Shown here in pieces: positions 60,308 through 64,000 of a stretch of 64,000 nucleotides of DNA (the first letter of the stretch is position 1; each line of letters starts with the position of its first letter). Origin of the DNA: Pseudomonas fluorescens. Its GTDB lineage: Bacteria; Pseudomonadota; Gammaproteobacteria; Pseudomonadales; Pseudomonadaceae. The notes below the pieces were generated by a model that was not told the origin of the DNA, ran no database searches, and was given only the letters and a program-made list of their open reading frames with translations. Where the stretch lies: the NCBI RefSeq assembly GCF_001902145.1, contig NZ_MRST01000023.1, positions 248,001 through 312,000 on the forward strand, in the 5' to 3' direction. Position numbers and translations under genes: made by a program.

Positions 60308-62485
60308 ATGACTCCCTTGCCTGCACCGCTGCGCTGGCTGCATTCCCTTGAGTGGCGCCGTGGTTTCTTCGACTGGGCACGCAGCGATGGCGTGACCTGG
60401 GTGTATATCTTCAAGGTGCTGGTCGCCGCGTTCCTGACGCTATGGCTGGCCATGCGCCTGGAACTGCCGCAACCGCGCACGGCGATGATCACCGTATTTA
60501 TCGTGATGCAGCCCCAGAGCGGCCAGGTGTTCGCCAAGAGTTTCTACCGTTTCCTCGGTACCCTGGCAGGCTCGGCGGTGATGGTGCTGCTGATCGCCTT
60601 GTTTGCGCAGAACACCGAACTGTTCCTCGGTGCGCTGGCGATCTGGGTGGGCATTTGCACCGCCGGTGCCACGCGCAACCGCAACTTTCGCGCCTATGGG
60701 TTCGTGCTCGCCGGCTACACCGCGGCGATGGTCGGCCTGCCGGCCCTGGCCCAGCCGGACGGCGCCTTCATGGCTGCGGTGTGGCGGGTGCTGGAAATTT
60801 CCCTGGGGATACTGTGCTCGACACTGGTCAGCGCCGCCATCCTGCCGCAGACCTCCAGCGCCGCCATGCGCAACGCGCTGTACCAGCGCTTCGGTGTGTT
60901 CGCGCTGTTCGTGACCGACGGCCTGCGCGGGCGCAGCCAACGCGAAGGGTTCGAGGCCAGTAACGTGCGCTTTATTGCCGAAGCCGTGGGCCTGGAAGGC
61001 TTGCGTAGCGTCACCGTGTTCGAGGACCCGCACATGCGTCGGCGCAACGGGCGGCTCAGTCGCCTCAACAGCGAATTCATGAGCATCACCACACGCTTCA
61101 ACGCCTTGCACCAATTGCTTGAACGCTTGCGCGCCGATGAGGCCGACCATGTGGTGGCAGCGATCAAGCCCGGCCTGCAAGACCTGGCCGAAGTGCTCGA
61201 CAGCTTCTCTGGCCGCGCCCTCACCAGCCCCGATGCCGCGCGCCTGGTCAACCAACTGAGCGCCTACAAGGACGGCCTGCCCGCCAAGGTGCGCAGCCTG
61301 CGGGCGAGCTTCCAGGAGGACAACCCGACGGACGCCGAGCAGTTGGATTTCCACACCGCCTACGAGCTGCTGTACCGCTTCGTCGACGACCTGCACAACT
61401 ACGCGCAAACCCACGCGTCCCTGGCCGAGCATCGCCATGCGCGGGAGGATTGGCACGAAGCCTACACGCCAAAGACCAACTGGTTGGCCTGTGCCGCTGC
61501 CGGTGTGCGCGCCTCGTTTATCCTGGTTGTGCTGGGCAGTTACTGGGTCGCCACGGCCTGGCCCAGCGGCGCCACCATGACCCTGATCGCGGCGGCCACG
61601 GTGGGCCTGTCTGCTGCCACGCCCAACCCCAAGCGCATGGCGTTCCAGATGGCCTGCGGCACCTTGATCGGCGCCTTGGTCGGCTTTGTCGAAATGTTCT
61701 TCGTGTTCCCCTGGATCGACGGTTTTCCGCTGCTGTGCGTGATGCTCGCGCCGGTGATCATCTTCGGTGCCTTCCTGTCTTCACGCCCGCAATACGCCGG
61801 TGTGGGTGTGGGCCTGCTGATCTTCTTCAGCACCGGCTCGGTGCCGGATAACCTCACGGTCTACAACCCTTACACCTTTATCAACGACTACATCGCCATG
61901 GTCATCGGCATGCTGGTGTGCGCGGCGGCGGGGGCGATTATTTTGCCGCCCAATAGCCGCTGGCTGTGGCGCCGCCTGGAGCAAGACCTGCGTGAGCAGG
62001 TGGTGTATGCCATCAGCGGCAAGCTCAAGGGCCTGGCGTCAAGTTTTGAAAGCCGCACCCGCGACCTGCTGCACCAGGCCTATGGCCTTGCGGTCGGCCA
62101 GCCGCAGGTGCAGCGCGATTTGCTGCGCTGGATGTTCGTGGTGTTGGAGGTCGGCCACGCAATCATCGAGTTGCGCAAGGAGCAGGCGATTTTGCCGGTG
62201 CATCCGGCCTATGCCGAGTCCCAGCCGTGGCGCCAGGCGATCCGTGTGATGGGGCGCTCGTTGGTGCGCTTGTTCCTGCAACCCAGCGCCAGCAACCTGG
62301 AGCGCGGGTTGATTGCCGTCGACCATGCGATCAGCCGCGTGCAGGCCACCGACGAACCCTTCGCCCCGCACTTCGACACCTCGGCCCTGCGCCGGGTGAA
62401 GAGCTACCTACACTTTATTCGCACCTCGTTGCTCGACCCACAATCGCCACTGGCGGCCCTCAAAGGAGCCCCGAATGCCTCGTGA
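60308..62485 (+). CDS. FUSC-family inner-membrane efflux pump (AaeB-like)
   Basis: A 725-residue membrane protein of the fusaric acid resistance family. Two blocks of about six helices each (about residues 30-180 and 395-555) are separated and followed by soluble helical regions. Typical segments are RLELPQPRTAMITVFIVMQP and PKTNWLACAAAGVRASFILV. AaeB-type pumps export hydroxylated aromatic acids. The start at ATG 60308 is ten bases after the NodT gene; a TTG one codon before it is not needed. Confidence 0.87.
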   Translation: MTPLPAPLRWLHSLEWRRGFFDWARSDGVTWVYIFKVLVAAFLTLWLAMRLELPQPRTAMITVFIVMQPQSGQVFAKSFYRFLGTLAGSAVMVLLIALFAQNTELFLGALAIWVGICTAGATRNRNFRAYGFVLAGYTAAMVGLPALAQPDGAFMAAVWRVLEISLGILCSTLVSAAILPQTSSAAMRNALYQRFGVFALFVTDGLRGRSQREGFEASNVRFIAEAVGLEGLRSVTVFEDPHMRRRNGRLSRLNSEFMSITTRFNALHQLLERLRADEADHVVAAIKPGLQDLAEVLDSFSGRALTSPDAARLVNQLSAYKDGLPAKVRSLRASFQEDNPTDAEQLDFHTAYELLYRFVDDLHNYAQTHASLAEHRHAREDWHEAYTPKTNWLACAAAGVRASFILVVLGSYWVATAWPSGATMTLIAAATVGLSAATPNPKRMAFQMACGTLIGALVGFVEMFFVFPWIDGFPLLCVMLAPVIIFGAFLSSRPQYAGVGVGLLIFFSTGSVPDNLTVYNPYTFINDYIAMVIGMLVCAAAGAIILPPNSRWLWRRLEQDLREQVVYAISGKLKGLASSFESRTRDLLHQAYGLAVGQPQVQRDLLRWMFVVLEVGHAIIELRKEQAILPVHPAYAESQPWRQAIRVMGRSLVRLFLQPSASNLERGLIAVDHAISRVQATDEPFAPHFDTSALRRVKSYLHFIRTSLLDPQSPLAALKGAPNAS

Positions 62486-62675
62486 AATTGCATTTCACGG
62501 CATCTATATGCCGACCATGACCCTGATGTTTTTGATCGCAGCGGGGCTGGCCTGGGCGATTGACCGCTTCCTGGCCGGGTTCGACTTGTACCGTTTCTTC
62601 TGGCACCCGGCGCTGCTGCGCCTGAGCCTGTTCGCTTGCCTGTTCGGCGCCCTGGCGCTGAGCGTCTACCGTTGA
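62475..62675 (+). CDS. DUF1656 small membrane protein (AaeX-like)
   Basis: A 66-residue protein of two predicted helices (about residues 12-30 and 45-63) and a Pro/Arg-rich start (MPREIAFHGIYMPTMTLMFL), matching DUF1656, which accompanies FUSC pumps and their adaptors. It overlaps the pump gene end by 11 bases, with AAGGAG seven bases before the ATG. Its role in the complex is unproven. Confidence 0.85.
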   Translation: MPREIAFHGIYMPTMTLMFLIAAGLAWAIDRFLAGFDLYRFFWHPALLRLSLFACLFGALALSVYR

Positions 62676-62685
62676 GAATGCCCCG

Positions 62686-63546
62686 ATGAAAAAGTTTTTC
62701 AGCCTGCTCGCCACCTTGCTGGTTCTGGCGTTGGCGATCTGGATTGGCCGCACGTTGTGGGTGCACTACATGCAAACGCCATGGACCCGCGATGGTCGGG
62801 TGCGCGCCGACATTATCAATGTGGCGGCTGACGTCACCGGCGAAGTGGTGGACGTGCCGGTACGCGATAACCAGTTGGTGAAAAAAGGCGACCTGCTGAT
62901 GCAGGTCGACCCCGAGCACTACCGCATTGCCGTCAAGCAAGCGCAATCGCTGGTGGCCTCACGCAAGGCCACCTGGGAAATGCGCAAGGTCAACGCGCAC
63001 CGCCGCGCCGACCTCGACGCCCTGGTGATCTCCAGGGAAAACCGCGACGACGCCAGCAACATCGCCGACTCGGCCCTGGCCGATTATCAGCACGCCCTGG
63101 CGCAACTGGAGGCCGCCGAACTCAACTTGAAGCGCACGCGAGTGCTGGCGGCGGTGGACGGTTATGTCACTAACCTCAACGTGCATCGCGGCGACTATGC
63201 GCGCATCGGCGAAGCCAAAATGGCCGTGGTGGATATGAACTCGTTCTGGGTGTATGGCTTCTTCGAAGAAACCAAACTGCCCCATGTGAAGGTGGGCGAC
63301 AACGCCGATATGCAATTGATGAGCGGCGAGACCTTGAAGGGCCATGTGGAAAGCATCTCGCGCGGCATCTACGACCGCGACAACCCCGAGAGCCGTGAAC
63401 TGATCGCCGATGTGAACCCGACGTTCAACTGGGTGAGGCTGGCCCAGCGTGTGCCGGTGCGGATTCACATTGATGACGTGCCGGAGGGCGTGTTGTTGGC
63501 GGCCGGGATTACCTGCACCGTGATCGTCAACCCTTCACAGCCTTGA
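62686..63546 (+). CDS. HlyD-family periplasmic adaptor (AaeA-like)
   Basis: A 286-residue membrane fusion protein with an N-terminal helix (about residues 4-24). Its biotinyl-lipoyl motif is VAADVTGEVVDVPVRDNQLV (about 47-66), followed by the returning half AAVDGYVTNLNVHRGDYARI and a barrel domain ending near TCTVIVNPSQP. It bridges the FUSC pump to the NodT channel. It follows the DUF1656 gene by ten bases. Confidence 0.88.
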   Translation: MKKFFSLLATLLVLALAIWIGRTLWVHYMQTPWTRDGRVRADIINVAADVTGEVVDVPVRDNQLVKKGDLLMQVDPEHYRIAVKQAQSLVASRKATWEMRKVNAHRRADLDALVISRENRDDASNIADSALADYQHALAQLEAAELNLKRTRVLAAVDGYVTNLNVHRGDYARIGEAKMAVVDMNSFWVYGFFEETKLPHVKVGDNADMQLMSGETLKGHVESISRGIYDRDNPESRELIADVNPTFNWVRLAQRVPVRIHIDDVPEGVLLAAGITCTVIVNPSQP

Positions 63547-63552
63547 AGCGGA

Positions 63553-64000
63553 CTAGGGCCCGAACCGCACCAGCATGCGCTGCCCCACCCGCAGTGAATC
63601 CGGCGGCGGTTGATCGAAGGCCAATATGCATTCGACCGTGCGCATATTGGCCCTGACTTGCGGGTCGTCCTCCAGAGTGCTGTTGCCCAGCACCGCACTG
63701 ATGCGCACCACGTGGGCAGTCAGCGGCGATTCACCGTTGCCGCTGTCGTCCGTGACTTCGGCCTTCATGCCCACAACCACCGCGCCGGTGAATGACTCGT
63801 TCAGCTCGGCGCGCACGATGCGTGGCTGGTCGGGCAGCAAGATAAATGCGGCCCCGGCGTGCGCGGTTACGGCGGCGCCAGGTTGAACCAGACGACGCAC
63901 GACTTCGGCGTCTATGGGCGCACGCAGGCTGCGCAAGGCCAATTCGTAGCGTGCCGCAGTGAGCTTTCTTGCTGCGGCCTGGGCGTCGCTCTGGTTCTGT
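63553..64000 (-). CDS. HlyD-family secretion/adaptor protein, C-terminal part (runs off the window)
   Basis: The frame enters from the right edge at position 64000 without a start codon and gives about 149 residues ending VGQRMLVRFGP. It includes LRSLRAPIDAEVVRRLVQPG, the returning half of a biotinyl-lipoyl domain, and a barrel-like segment, as in periplasmic adaptors. The coiled-coil remnant (QNQSDAQAAARKLTAARYEL) precedes it. It converges with the AaeA-like gene. Its own pump, if any, lies outside the window. Confidence 0.7.
   Translation of the reverse strand, partial: QNQSDAQAAARKLTAARYELALRSLRAPIDAEVVRRLVQPGAAVTAHAGAAFILLPDQPRIVRAELNESFTGAVVVGMKAEVTDDSGNGESPLTAHVVRISAVLGNSTLEDDPQVRANMRTVECILAFDQPPPDSLRVGQRMLVRFGP

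Overview
The window looks like a chromosomal segment of a Pseudomonas of the P. fluorescens group. The grounds are high GC, the dcw gene order with rnpB and lpoA just upstream, an OprD-family porin, a DUF1302/DUF1329 pair, and several copies of the palindromic REP/REPIN repeats typical of that group. No phage, insertion sequence, CRISPR array, tRNA or rRNA gene was seen.

Left arm (1-19.7 kb): a partial PlsC-like acyltransferase, two small cysteine-rich/DUF2007 proteins, a YedK-like peptidase with altered active-site residues, an M48 lipoprotein protease, and a TMEM165/GDT1 manganese exporter preceded by a clear yybP-ykoY manganese riboswitch. Then come rsmC, a 2-hydroxyacid dehydrogenase, a LysE-type exporter, an acyl-CoA ligase, the DUF1302-DUF1329 pair with a MalT-type LuxR regulator, a pqi operon whose PqiA is split into two genes, an MBL hydrolase and an OmpA-like lipoprotein.

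Central core (19.7-42.9 kb): dolP, gmhA, yraN and lpoA run leftward and rsmI, rnpB and the complete dcw cluster run rightward (mraZ-rsmH-ftsL-ftsI-murE-murF-mraY-murD-ftsW-murG-murC-ddlB-ftsQ-ftsA-ftsZ-lpxC). Most dcw genes overlap or touch. A sigma70-like promoter lies directly before three 10-bp direct repeats that match an MraZ operator. This block makes lipid II, polymerises septal peptidoglycan, builds the Z ring and starts lipid A synthesis.

Right arm (42.9-64 kb): an accessory region of envelope and signalling genes. It holds a membrane diguanylate cyclase, an OprD porin, and a four-gene operon of RND adaptor, RND pump, response regulator and histidine kinase. It continues with a small conserved unknown, an orphan periplasmic solute-binding protein, a YkgJ-type cysteine cluster protein, cheV followed in the same frame by a GNAT gene, and ghrB. 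A LysR regulator then diverges from an aromatic-acid-type efflux operon (NodT outer membrane factor, FUSC pump, DUF1656, HlyD adaptor), and a second HlyD-type gene runs off the end.

No wholly new defence or mobile system was found. The best leads are the YedK-like protein lacking expected catalytic residues, the DUF1302/DUF1329/MalT-type locus without its usual MMPL exporter, the riboswitch leader with extra hairpins, the RND operon with a metal-type two-component system, and the REPINs, which sit in stop codons, terminators and a 5' leader.
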